NCBI GenBank assembly: GCA_937927845.1
Contig: CALFXE010000230.1
Location: 1-10,562 of the forward strand
Source of the DNA: an uncultured Paludibacter sp.
GTDB lineage: Bacteria; Bacteroidota; Bacteroidia; Bacteroidales; Paludibacteraceae
DNA: 10,562 bases
Direction: 5' to 3'
Below the pieces are notes generated by a model. That model made no database searches. It was given only the letters and a program-made list of their open reading frames with translations, and was not told where the DNA came from. Position numbers and translations under genes: made by a program. Shown piece after piece: positions 1 to 6,129 of the stretch (positions within the stretch are counted from its first letter, which is position 1; each line of letters begins with the position of its first letter).

Positions 1-49
1 ATACGAGATACATCGGTGACTGGAGTTCAGACGTGTGCTCTTCCGATCT
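1..49 (+). other. Illumina TruSeq adapter (non-genomic)
   Basis: These bases match the Illumina indexed adapter: the end of the P7 tail (1-9, ATACGAGAT), a 6-base index (10-15, ACATCG, the reverse complement of TruSeq index 2 CGATGT), and the read-2 primer site (16-49, beginning GTGACTGGAGTTC and ending GCTCTTCCGATCT). This is library sequence left on a contig end, not biology. The restriction endonuclease frame on the minus strand runs into it, so codons beyond base 50 must not be trusted. Confidence 0.98.
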
Positions 50-676
50 TTGAGCAGGCTCTTGCGGAACGAAAGACACATAAATGGTGCCGAGCTTGGA
101 AAACGCCTCATGGACGCAGTACTGGTGAATCTGCGTTATTTTTTTGTTGGTATTTGGTGATTGACGACGAACCGTCATCTGTGTAAAAATTACAGACCCG
201 TTCTTCTGAACCAGACCCATTTGATTTTTAAAGGTGCGTGGCCAATCTGGTGCACCTTTTGTTGCGGTAACATACTCGGGCTCGGTTTCAATGTAGTAGC
301 GACCCGTATTGAGGTAGTGCCGGATAACCTTTATGTAGGCGTGCATCGGAAAATCTACAGAAATTGGTCCGCTGAAGTTCTGAGTTTCAATCTGACTGGC
401 TTCTTTCATAAAGGTTGCCAGAACGCCGAAAAGGTTATGAACGTCAACACGAAGATCATCGTCGTTTTCAGGTAGCTCATAGCCAATGGGGAAGTAGATG
501 GTCATTCCATTGGTATCTGCCTTAACGCCTACAAAACTATCGCCTTCGCCGTTTTTATTTACATGGCACATCTCACGCAGAGTGATTCCGCGCTTGTCCA
601 TATCCGAGTCGATATTGGGGAGTATTCTATTGACCATTTCTGCATTTCTGCTTTGAAACAGATTCTCCAACGTCAA
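50..676 (-). CDS. LlaJI-family restriction endonuclease subunit (R2-like), 3' end missing
   Basis: This is the N-terminal 209 residues of what I recognise as a LlaJI-type restriction endonuclease, the nuclease partner of the McrB-like protein encoded just upstream. The frame is open from 676 to the adapter junction at 50, with no stop. Recognisable family blocks are RGITLREM (29-36), FPMHAYIKVIRHYLNTGRYY (109-128), the W-x-RT block DWPRTFKNQ (144-152), a hydrophobic strand SVIFTQM (161-167), and an ITQIHQYCVHEAFSKLG helix (180-196). The start is a TTG preceded by GAGAGGTGG (680-688); no ATG near it gives an open frame, since the nearby ATGs run into stops within a few codons. The gene begins 26 bases after the GTPase stop, so the two are surely cotranscribed. 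The C-terminal part, probably including catalytic residues, is outside the window. The family call rests on recalled motif similarity and on context. Confidence 0.8.
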
Positions 677-702
677 TCACCACCTCTCATTGTGCAGACT
701 CA

Positions 703-2781
703 TTACTGATACAGCTGATCTCTAATTTCTTTTCTAAAAATATTAAAGCGGGCTTTCTCTCTTTCATATATGAACATCCGAATGACCGCCTCCAATGAAT
801 CGAGGTCTTTGTTGTCCATAGTATCAAATACCGCGTCTGGATTAAATTTGAAAGCGTCATCCCACAAATACTTAATGACTTTTTCGGGAAAAATTCTGTT
901 TTGCATAAGAGCTGCGCGAATTTCTCGGAGTCGTTTTTCACCATCTTCAGAAATGGTGCCCCCCATCTCTGATTTCAACAACTCGTTAAGCTCAGCGAGA
1001 AGCTTATCATGATTTATAGGTATATCCGCTTTATTATACATAAGATCGATCTCATGGACGAAATAAACGCCGAGACGCTTGTCCTCAGATGAGGACATTT
1101 TGGCCTTATTCCCGACAATCTGTGTGTTAATGGTTTCACAGAACCGCCGCCAGGTAACCCCAGTATCCAGGATTTCCGCTTCAGCGAGAGAAAGGCGAAC
1201 ATTATCGAAATTGTTTTCGATTAGTCGCATTTTCCAACGGCGCTGGAAAGCAGTATCGAGAGTGAAAACATTCTGGTCGGATGTGTTCATCGTTCCGAGA
1301 ATCGAAAGGTTGGATGGAATACGAACCTTGTGTCTGGGGTCTCCATATACGACCTCTGCAATATATCGGTTTGTGATGCCATATTCGCTTGTGCCAACAG
1401 GGTATTTTACTCCATCGACAGTTTTTTCATCCGAAATTCTATCAAGAAGTTGGAATACTTCGCCGAATATTGCCGGAGCATTACCGCGATTGATTTCCTC
1501 GATGATAAGAATGTACTCTTTTTTAGGATGGTTGTACGCGTCATAAAGAATAGAGGTAAAAGGCCCCGGCGTAAATTCATAGGTAACTTGATTATCGTCT
1601 TCTTTATCTACAGCAGGGAGAATCTGTCCGATGAAATCGGAGTTTGTGTAGTCGGGATGGAATACTAATCGTTCAACTACACTCTCGGGGTGGCAGTACT
1701 CATGTTCAATAGTCCAGCTCTTGCCAGACCCAGGAACACCGTACAATAAAATATTTGAACCGTCTTTCAAGCGCACTGATTCGTCAACAATTTCCTGCTT
1801 TTCGTTGCCTGTACCGCTTTGTTCATCGACACCGATTTCGTTGTCAGCGGTGTCATTATATTTTTCCTCGCATAGAGAATAATCTTGTTCTTCATCGCCG
1901 AACGTAAAAGCGAGTAGCGCTTTCTTAACAAATCCCTCGTTTGCATCAACGCTGTGAATAGTTTCACGTAATGTTCCCGGGCCATACCACGTCTTCACTG
2001 GATCAAGTCTTATCCAGTCAACGGTAATGTGCTTCCCGTCATCTGCATTTCCAGTAACTGTTCCGATTGCTTTAATCTTCATTGCACCCACGGTTTTTCC
2101 GTGATTGTTAAATGGAAGGTTTAGCTTCTGTGTAAATGTTGATTTCAATGCAATCCGATCTCCGATTTGAATTGATTTTACAACATCTTGAAACTTATCC
2201 TCCCACCCATTTTCCCAGACACCGGCTTCTATATATTCATCCGAATAGTCGCGCCAGTTGCCGTCTTGGTCATTTCCGGTTGTGCCAACATACCACGCAA
2301 AGTCAACCTCAGTTTCATAGTTGGTGGAATCAGGAAGACCAAGCTGCTCTCTTAATTTTTTCTCCTCCTCGGTCTTTTCAAAGAAAGATTTAGCCCACTC
2401 AGTAAAACTTGACTGTTTAAAGGCAATCAAACGTTCAAAAGTATATTTCTTCTCACCATTTGAAGTAGTGACACCAATTATTGCAACGCTCTCAAGCTGC
2501 TTATAAACCCTTTCTAATATGTATTTGATAAGGGTATCTCTTTTCACCTCAGGGACACAGACGAAGACCACTATAGGAGCAAAATATCTAAATTGCTCGG
2601 AAACACGGTTCGTGATTTGACGCTGCTCCTTAATATATGAAATCCTTGCATCGCAATCGAAGTGTTCTTTGGCCCAGTCTTTGAATTCATCACCCTTGTT
2701 TCGGGCATGAGGATTAGCATCGATAAGTATACCTAATGTCTCTTTAAAGGAATCAAGTGTTATTTCACCCATTTTCTTCAT
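703..2781 (-). CDS. McrB-like AAA+ GTPase, restriction subunit (R1-like)
   Basis: This 692-aa protein is the NTP-driven motor subunit of a two-component restriction enzyme. The AAA+ core has Walker A GVPGSGKS at 348-355, Walker B plus the McrB signature IIEEINRGN at 426-434, the sensor block GTMNTSDQ at 496-503 (close to the GTMNTAD of McrB proteins), and a conserved FQRRW at 512-516. This signature marks McrB-type GTPases. The N-terminus is not the methyl-binding domain of E. coli McrB: residues 1-140 are unrecognised, and 155-275 form a Trp-rich, PUA/EVE-like-looking module (WYVGTT, GVWENGW, GDRIALKS, VDWI) that probably reads DNA. That last assignment is inference. The ATG at 2781 follows AGGGGAAGG and overlaps the end of the upstream methyltransferase by 17 bases, so translation is likely coupled. 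An alternative start is the ATG at 2772 (MGEITL). In LlaJI the R1 subunit is likewise a GTP-binding McrB-like protein. Confidence 0.9.
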   Translation of the reverse strand: MKKMGEITLDSFKETLGILIDANPHARNKGDEFKDWAKEHFDCDARISYIKEQRQITNRVSEQFRYFAPIVVFVCVPEVKRDTLIKYILERVYKQLESVAIIGVTTSNGEKKYTFERLIAFKQSSFTEWAKSFFEKTEEEKKLREQLGLPDSTNYETEVDFAWYVGTTGNDQDGNWRDYSDEYIEAGVWENGWEDKFQDVVKSIQIGDRIALKSTFTQKLNLPFNNHGKTVGAMKIKAIGTVTGNADDGKHITVDWIRLDPVKTWYGPGTLRETIHSVDANEGFVKKALLAFTFGDEEQDYSLCEEKYNDTADNEIGVDEQSGTGNEKQEIVDESVRLKDGSNILLYGVPGSGKSWTIEHEYCHPESVVERLVFHPDYTNSDFIGQILPAVDKEDDNQVTYEFTPGPFTSILYDAYNHPKKEYILIIEEINRGNAPAIFGEVFQLLDRISDEKTVDGVKYPVGTSEYGITNRYIAEVVYGDPRHKVRIPSNLSILGTMNTSDQNVFTLDTAFQRRWKMRLIENNFDNVRLSLAEAEILDTGVTWRRFCETINTQIVGNKAKMSSSEDKRLGVYFVHEIDLMYNKADIPINHDKLLAELNELLKSEMGGTISEDGEKRLREIRAALMQNRIFPEKVIKYLWDDAFKFNPDAVFDTMDNKDLDSLEAVIRMFIYEREKARFNIFRKEIRDQLYQ

Positions 2782-3943
2782 CCTTCCCCTCTACATATTC
2801 ATGTATTGCATCTCTAAAGAACTGAGGACAGCGAACCTTTCCCATGCTTAATCTATGTTCAAATCCTTTTGCAGCTTTCGGAGACAGCGGTTTACATGGA
2901 TATTTAAGGAAGTCCAACAACAATATTTCGTCTCGTTCCACTGGATATTCTGATACGGATGCAGAATACCTTGTTCCATTGTTTCCCCATGCTGCTTTTG
3001 GCCACTTGTCTTTATCTTTAAGTTTCTTGTCCTTGGCTGGATTATATTGTTCAGCATGAACAATTTTACTTGCTATCCACGCAACAGTATCTACAGTAAC
3101 AGCGTTACCTACCAGTTTCCATCTTGCAGAAGGTTTGGCTATATCCTCTGCGGGTTTGGTCCAATCTACCGGAAAACCTTGAAACCTCTCAGCGTCTCTA
3201 ATATCAGGCGATGCGACCATTCCGTAAGGAAATGCAATAGCTGGCGGAGATGCTATTCCTATTGAAGATCCAACTTTTAAAGTTGGTATCCCATTTTGAT
3301 ACAATCCCAGCGCATATTTTCCTTCCGTCCAATAAAAGCCGCACGGCTCTGAAAATGTTTCAGTTGTAATCATGCCTTGCTTTTTTAAAGAGTTTCCACT
3401 CAGCAGAACATCTTTCGGATTATTGTGCAGAGATGCAACAATAAAAACACGGCACCTATGTTGAGGCACAAATGCCATAGAATCAATTGTTCTATAAGCC
3501 CAACTGTAACCTAGTTCTTCTAGTGTCTCCACTATTGTTCGGATAGTCTCACCTTTCTTAAGGTGAAGCATGTAAGGTACATTTTCAAAAATAACCCACT
3601 CCACTTTATCCTGACGGAGTAAACGAAAAACTTCTCGAACCAATGATGACCGTGTTCCATCAAGGCCTTTTTTTACACCAATAGAACTTAAATCCTGACA
3701 AGGGAAGCCAGCGCACAATATATCTGTACCTTCTGGGAGCCTTTCCAAATCGCAAATATCATTCGTTAATTCAATATTTGGTAGATTACTCTTTAAAATC
3801 TGTTGCGCGATAGGATCAATTTCACACATGAGTGTGGTTGAAATCCCTACTCTTTGAAAGGCAAGCTCGAATCCACCGATTCCAGAAAACAGGCTAACCA
3901 TCTTCCTTGGAATATCGGCTTTATAATTAATTGTCATTTTCAT
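2765..3943 (-). CDS. DNA (cytosine-5) methyltransferase, second of the pair
   Basis: This 392-aa enzyme transfers a methyl group from S-adenosylmethionine to C5 of cytosine. Motifs appear in the classical order: motif I LFSGIGG (18-24), motif IV with nucleophile Cys82 in GFPCQ (79-83), motif VI ENV (120-122), motif VIII QHRCR (161-165), and motif X VGNAV (278-282). The target-recognition stretch between VIII and IX (about 170-245) is short. About 110 residues follow motif X, longer than a typical Dcm tail, and could add target contacts. The start chosen is the ATG at 3943, which sits after GAGGAAAGAGAG; a GTG at 3946 and an ATG at 3937 are in frame and also possible. It differs clearly from the first methyltransferase, so the pair is not a recent duplication. 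The likely role is to protect one strand of an asymmetric site. Confidence 0.95.
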   Translation of the reverse strand: MKMTINYKADIPRKMVSLFSGIGGFELAFQRVGISTTLMCEIDPIAQQILKSNLPNIELTNDICDLERLPEGTDILCAGFPCQDLSSIGVKKGLDGTRSSLVREVFRLLRQDKVEWVIFENVPYMLHLKKGETIRTIVETLEELGYSWAYRTIDSMAFVPQHRCRVFIVASLHNNPKDVLLSGNSLKKQGMITTETFSEPCGFYWTEGKYALGLYQNGIPTLKVGSSIGIASPPAIAFPYGMVASPDIRDAERFQGFPVDWTKPAEDIAKPSARWKLVGNAVTVDTVAWIASKIVHAEQYNPAKDKKLKDKDKWPKAAWGNNGTRYSASVSEYPVERDEILLLDFLKYPCKPLSPKAAKGFEHRLSMGKVRCPQFFRDAIHEYVEGKDEENG

Positions 3944-3955
3944 CACTCTCTTTCC

Positions 3956-4072
3956 TCAAGCTGAGGCTATTCCCACACATTTGTTATCCGTCCAAGAGGT
4001 CATTTCATTTTCAGAGGCAACAAATGGCAACATGGCGTATAATCTCTTATAGATATTTTGCCTTTCGGCCAA
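3956..4072 (-). CDS. Possible small ORF between the two methyltransferases
   Basis: A 38-codon open frame (TTG start, TGA stop) fills almost the whole gap between the two methyltransferase genes. It lies in the same frame as the first methyltransferase, one codon past its TAG stop. Its predicted peptide begins AERQNIYKRLYAMLPFVASE and ends CVGIASA, which looks protein-like but matches nothing I recognise. The stop is 12 bases from the next ATG, so the ribosome binding site of the second methyltransferase abuts the ORF end, as in a compact operon. Only a weak GGG sits before the TTG. It could instead be a former C-terminal extension now cut off by the TAG, or chance open sequence. Confidence 0.3.
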   Translation of the reverse strand: MAERQNIYKRLYAMLPFVASENEMTSWTDNKCVGIASA

Positions 4073-4075
4073 TGT

Positions 4076-5257
4076 CTACCCATGTTTTTTTTCGCTTAAG
4101 AGCGCTAGTGCATAGATATATGGTAGTTTCATTGGAACCGCGTTTCCCACAATAATTCCAAGAGCAGTCTTGTTACTTACAGAAGAAAAGTCAAAGTAAT
4201 CCGGGAAGAACTGTAAGCGGGCCGCTTCATGTGCAGTCAGTGTTCTTTTTTGTGTTGGATGGACATATCTCCCCATACAATTATTATAGAAGCCTCTAGT
4301 GATTGTCTGGGACGGTTTGTCGGGATGCAACCGCCCGTAAATACTGTTATATGAATGTTTTTTATCTCTATGGCAAGGAGGGCGTTCCTCATTCGGCAGG
4401 TCATAAACATTATGTTCGAACAAGTAATGAATCCGCCGTTGATTTTCCTTGGAAGGAATAGAGGGCATATCCAATAACGTTGATTGAGCAACACCCGTTA
4501 AATCTCCAATTGCCCAATCAACAGTTCTCTCTTGGCTAACTGTATATTCCTCTTGTATTTTCTCAACAGAGTAAACATTATCTAAAGACGCAAGAAGTAT
4601 TAAGCGTCTGCGCGTCTGAGGAACTCCAATCTTTACCAAGTCCACAATTCCAATATCCACTTTGTAACCGAGCTTGGTTAAATCCTTTTGAACACACTGA
4701 ACAACTTGTCCTTTATCATGTAATGCACCAGTAACATTTTCAATAATGACTAACCTTGGACGAAACAGTTCTGCCGCTCTTGCCATATATAGGTAGAGAT
4801 GATTTTTGGGGTCATTCCGCTTTGTATAGCGGTTCAAATCCGAGTGCCCTTGGCAGGGAGGTCCACCAACAAGCAAATCAACATGTCCTACCATTTGTTG
4901 AAGCTCTATCTCCTTCTCAGTAAAAGGAGAACCTACCATATCGGAAAACAATTGGGTGATGTCTCCATTGACAACATTTGCCTCAGGAAAATTGCACTCA
5001 TAACAATCGCTGGCTTCCTTTTCAAAATCAACAGCCAAAGGAATATCCAAACCATAGTTTAGAGTGTTGCAGGCTTCCTTGACCCCAAGGGAAATGCCGC
5101 CGCAGCCGCAAAACAAATCTACAAGCCTAACCGTCTTTTCTGGATTCCCAGGCAGCCTCTTTGGTTTCTTATTTCTTAAGAAGGCGTAATCGCCTCCTGG
5201 AATTTCTCTAACTACGTTATTCACTGTGGTATAACCTCTCAAGTTAAATATTGTCAA
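4076..5257 (-). CDS. DNA (cytosine-5) methyltransferase, first of the pair
   Basis: This 393-aa C5-cytosine methyltransferase carries the full motif set: motif I DLFCGCGG (47-54), motif IV with nucleophile Cys135 in GGPPCQG (131-137), motif VI IIENV (171-175), motif VIII QTRRR (214-218), the conserved YGRLHPDKPSQTI block before motif IX (307-319), and motif X IVGNAVP (369-375). The target-recognition region is roughly 225-305. Translation starts at a TTG that overlaps the regulator's TGA stop (TTGA, 5254-5257). There is no ATG before motif I, so this coupled start is the only sensible one. The gene is the first enzyme of the operon, so on entry into a new cell it should be made before the nuclease. 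It is followed in frame, after its TAG, by about 39 further open codons. Confidence 0.95.
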   Translation of the reverse strand: MTIFNLRGYTTVNNVVREIPGGDYAFLRNKKPKRLPGNPEKTVRLVDLFCGCGGISLGVKEACNTLNYGLDIPLAVDFEKEASDCYECNFPEANVVNGDITQLFSDMVGSPFTEKEIELQQMVGHVDLLVGGPPCQGHSDLNRYTKRNDPKNHLYLYMARAAELFRPRLVIIENVTGALHDKGQVVQCVQKDLTKLGYKVDIGIVDLVKIGVPQTRRRLILLASLDNVYSVEKIQEEYTVSQERTVDWAIGDLTGVAQSTLLDMPSIPSKENQRRIHYLFEHNVYDLPNEERPPCHRDKKHSYNSIYGRLHPDKPSQTITRGFYNNCMGRYVHPTQKRTLTAHEAARLQFFPDYFDFSSVSNKTALGIIVGNAVPMKLPYIYALALLSEKKHG

Positions 5258-5475
5258 TCTTTGTGTTTGGACTCAACAATGTCACAAACATCGAAATCAA
5301 TTGCATTCTTTTTACAATATGCATCGATCAACTTCATTGTTTTAAAATTTGGTGTGGCTTTTCCAGTCTCCCAACGGTTGACTGTAGCGAAAGATACTCC
5401 TATCTTTTTCGCAAACTCTTCTTGCGATAAAAAGGCTTTTCGACGAATCTTTTTAATATCTTCCGAAAAACTCAT
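5254..5475 (-). CDS. Xre-family HTH regulator of the restriction-modification operon
   Basis: This is a 73-aa DNA-binding protein with a single HTH_3 domain covering almost its whole length. The helix-turn-helix lies at about 16-44 (LSQEEFAKKIGVSFATVNRW, then ETGKATPN). By analogy with restriction-modification controller proteins it probably controls its own operon, timing nuclease expression. I chose the ATG at 5475 because it follows a strong GAGGGGAG box (5482-5489) at good spacing. A longer reading from a TTG at 5508 would put that box inside the gene. The stop overlaps the TTG start of the first methyltransferase, which couples regulator and methylase synthesis. I see no classical C-box (GACT-N3-AGTC) upstream; a direct repeat at 5558-5578 is the candidate binding site. 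The sequence does not show whether it represses or activates. Confidence 0.88.
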   Translation of the reverse strand: MSFSEDIKKIRRKAFLSQEEFAKKIGVSFATVNRWETGKATPNFKTMKLIDAYCKKNAIDFDVCDIVESKHKD

Positions 5476-5481
5476 TCTGAT

Positions 5482-5489
5482 CTCCCCTC
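5482..5489 (-). promoter_or_regulatory. Strong ribosome binding site deciding the HTH regulator start
   Basis: On the minus strand the bases read GAGGGGAG, 6 bases before the ATG at 5475. The match to the anti-Shine-Dalgarno sequence is good and fixes the 73-aa reading over the longer TTG-started one. Confidence 0.75.
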
Positions 5490-5518
5490 GAGTAAGATGT
5501 ACAATCAAACATTAAGTT

Positions 5519-5547
5519 ATTATAACATATTACACTCATTATTACAA
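5519..5547 (-). promoter_or_regulatory. Extended -10 promoter of the restriction-modification operon
   Basis: On the minus strand a perfect -10 TATAAT (5519-5524) is preceded by TGT, giving an extended -10 element TGTTATAAT. A -35-like TTGTAA (5542-5547, 4 of 6 matches) lies exactly 17 bases upstream. Transcription would start near 5512, giving a leader of about 37 bases before the regulator ATG. The weak -35 with an extended -10 leaves room for control by the regulator. Confidence 0.75.
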
Positions 5548-5557
5548 CATCTTTATA

Positions 5558-5578
5558 GCATATCACCGGCATATCACC
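5558..5578 (-). repeat. Direct repeat upstream of the operon promoter, candidate operator
   Basis: GCATATCACC occurs twice on the plus strand (5558-5567 and 5569-5578), separated by one base, so the period is 11 and both copies lie on the same face of the helix. It is just upstream of the -35 element, a usual place for an activator or for a second-step control site. Its role is inferred from position and symmetry only. Confidence 0.5.
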
Positions 5579-5599
5579 AATCCCACAGTAGCAAGCAAA

Positions 5600-5609
5600 A
5601 GTGTACACT
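5600..5609. repeat. Perfect palindrome AGTGTACACT upstream of the operon
   Basis: A 10-base perfect palindrome lies about 55 bases upstream of the -35. The core TGTACA recurs at 5498-5503, between the promoter and the regulator start. A GACGC follows at 5611-5615. It could be a second operator for the HTH protein, but two hexamer matches are weak evidence. Confidence 0.3.
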
Positions 5610-5684
5610 CGACGCTTCTATTCAATAATAACATATCCGCTTACCGCCTGGTCTCCAAAATGCCCGGTGGCAAGAATCCCTTAA

Positions 5685-5843
5685 GACAGATATGCTTCCG
5701 AGGGGAATAACGAAGCAATTATCACCGAAGAGATGTTCGACCAAGTCCAGGAGGAACGCATTCGCAGGAGCAATGTTGAGGTCGGTGATGATGGTGTCAA
5801 GCGAAGGAAATCCACGAAGTACTCGGCGAAAAAGTCTGATTAG
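5685..5843 (+). pseudogene. Remnant of a large serine recombinase, C-terminal part
   Basis: Fifty-two codons ending in TAG (5841-5843) read like the recombinase-domain tail of large serine integrases: EAIITEEMFDQVQEE, then RRSNVEVG, then KRRKSTKYS. This is the familiar EAII-(S/T)-x-E-x-F-x-x-V-Q-E-E block followed by a basic K-S-x-x-Y-S motif. An in-frame TAA lies immediately before it (5682-5684), and I find no catalytic N-terminal domain, so the gene is dead. It is transcribed away from the restriction-modification operon. It is probably the scar of the mobile element that brought the neighbouring genes. The fragment is short, so family recognition rests on that motif pair. Confidence 0.7.
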
Positions 5844-5864
5844 ATCAACTAACACTATCGAATC

Positions 5865-5903
5865 AAGGTGTTTGGGCAGAGCAAATCAAACACTTTTATT
5901 TTT
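5865..5903 (+). terminator. Possible terminator after the recombinase remnant
   Basis: GTGTTTG (5868-5874) pairs with CAAACAC (5887-5893) across a 12-base loop. Flanking A-T and G-T pairs extend the stem, and TTTTATTTTT follows. The stem is A/T-rich and the T run belongs to a repeated motif, so the call is moderate. Confidence 0.45.
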
Positions 5904-5944
5904 CCTTGAACCCTGTTATTTTTCGTAGAACTATTTTATTTTTC
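5885..5944 (-). repeat. Three 20-base direct repeats beginning GAAAAATAA
   Basis: On the minus strand three units of exactly 20 bases follow each other: 5944-5925, 5924-5905 and 5904-5885. Each starts GAAAAATAA and has GTT at unit positions 14-16; the rest varies (for example TTCTAC, TTCAAG and TTTGAT over positions 15-20). Exact periodicity with a conserved core suggests repeated protein-binding sites such as recombinase or element-end sites. The low-complexity core means chance or slippage is not excluded. Confidence 0.6.
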
Positions 5945-6006
5945 CTCAAGGGGTATTCAAATTCAACCATGAGCCGAGAGTGCCGGAGAAGCCCATAAAT
6001 GCAGAA

Positions 6007-6070
6007 AAAGCCTGCAATACAAAGGATTTTGAATACCCCTATGGGGCAAATCACTTGTATTGCAGGCTTT
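6007..6070. repeat. Inverted repeat with 16-base perfect arms
   Basis: AAAGCCTGCAATACAA (6007-6022) is the exact reverse complement of 6055-6070, with a 32-base loop that holds a small CCCCTATGGGG hairpin (6036-6046). A 12-base stretch of the loop (6028-6039) is also the reverse complement of 5950-5961 (GGGGTATTCAAA), so alternative folds are possible. On the minus strand the second arm runs into TTTTT, so it could act as a second terminator behind the tRNA. It could equally be the end of a small mobile element. Confidence 0.65.
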
Positions 6071-6092
6071 CCTGATACGCAAAATAAAAGAG

Positions 6093-6125
6093 TTGACCGA
6101 GGCATCGTATCAATGCCTCGGTCAA
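6093..6125 (-). terminator. Terminator of the tRNA-Ala transcript
   Basis: A 13-base perfect stem (TTGACCGAGGCAT with its complement) closes a 7-base loop, 4 bases after the tRNA CCA end. On the minus strand it is followed by CTCTTTTATTTT, a broken T run. On the plus strand ATTTTT follows, so it may work in both directions. Confidence 0.85.
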
Positions 6126-6129
6126 TTTT

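Noticed and set aside
161..475. A 104-aa plus-strand ORF near the left end
   Set aside because: It is antisense to the LlaJI-family endonuclease frame, which has recognisable family blocks and a ribosome binding site.
50..676. Endonuclease gene as McrC
   Set aside because: The McrB-like partner first suggested McrC, but the visible blocks (W-x-RT and IHQYCV helix) and the two methyltransferases fit the LlaJI family better. The missing C-terminus leaves some doubt.
4076..4078. TAG read as pyrrolysine in the first methyltransferase
   Set aside because: The protein is complete at motif X before the TAG, no pyl genes are in view, and methyltransferases are not known pyrrolysine proteins.
5476..5680. 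Search for a classical controller-protein C-box (GACT-N3-AGTC)
   Set aside because: No match was found upstream of the regulator, so the HTH protein is not called a standard C protein.
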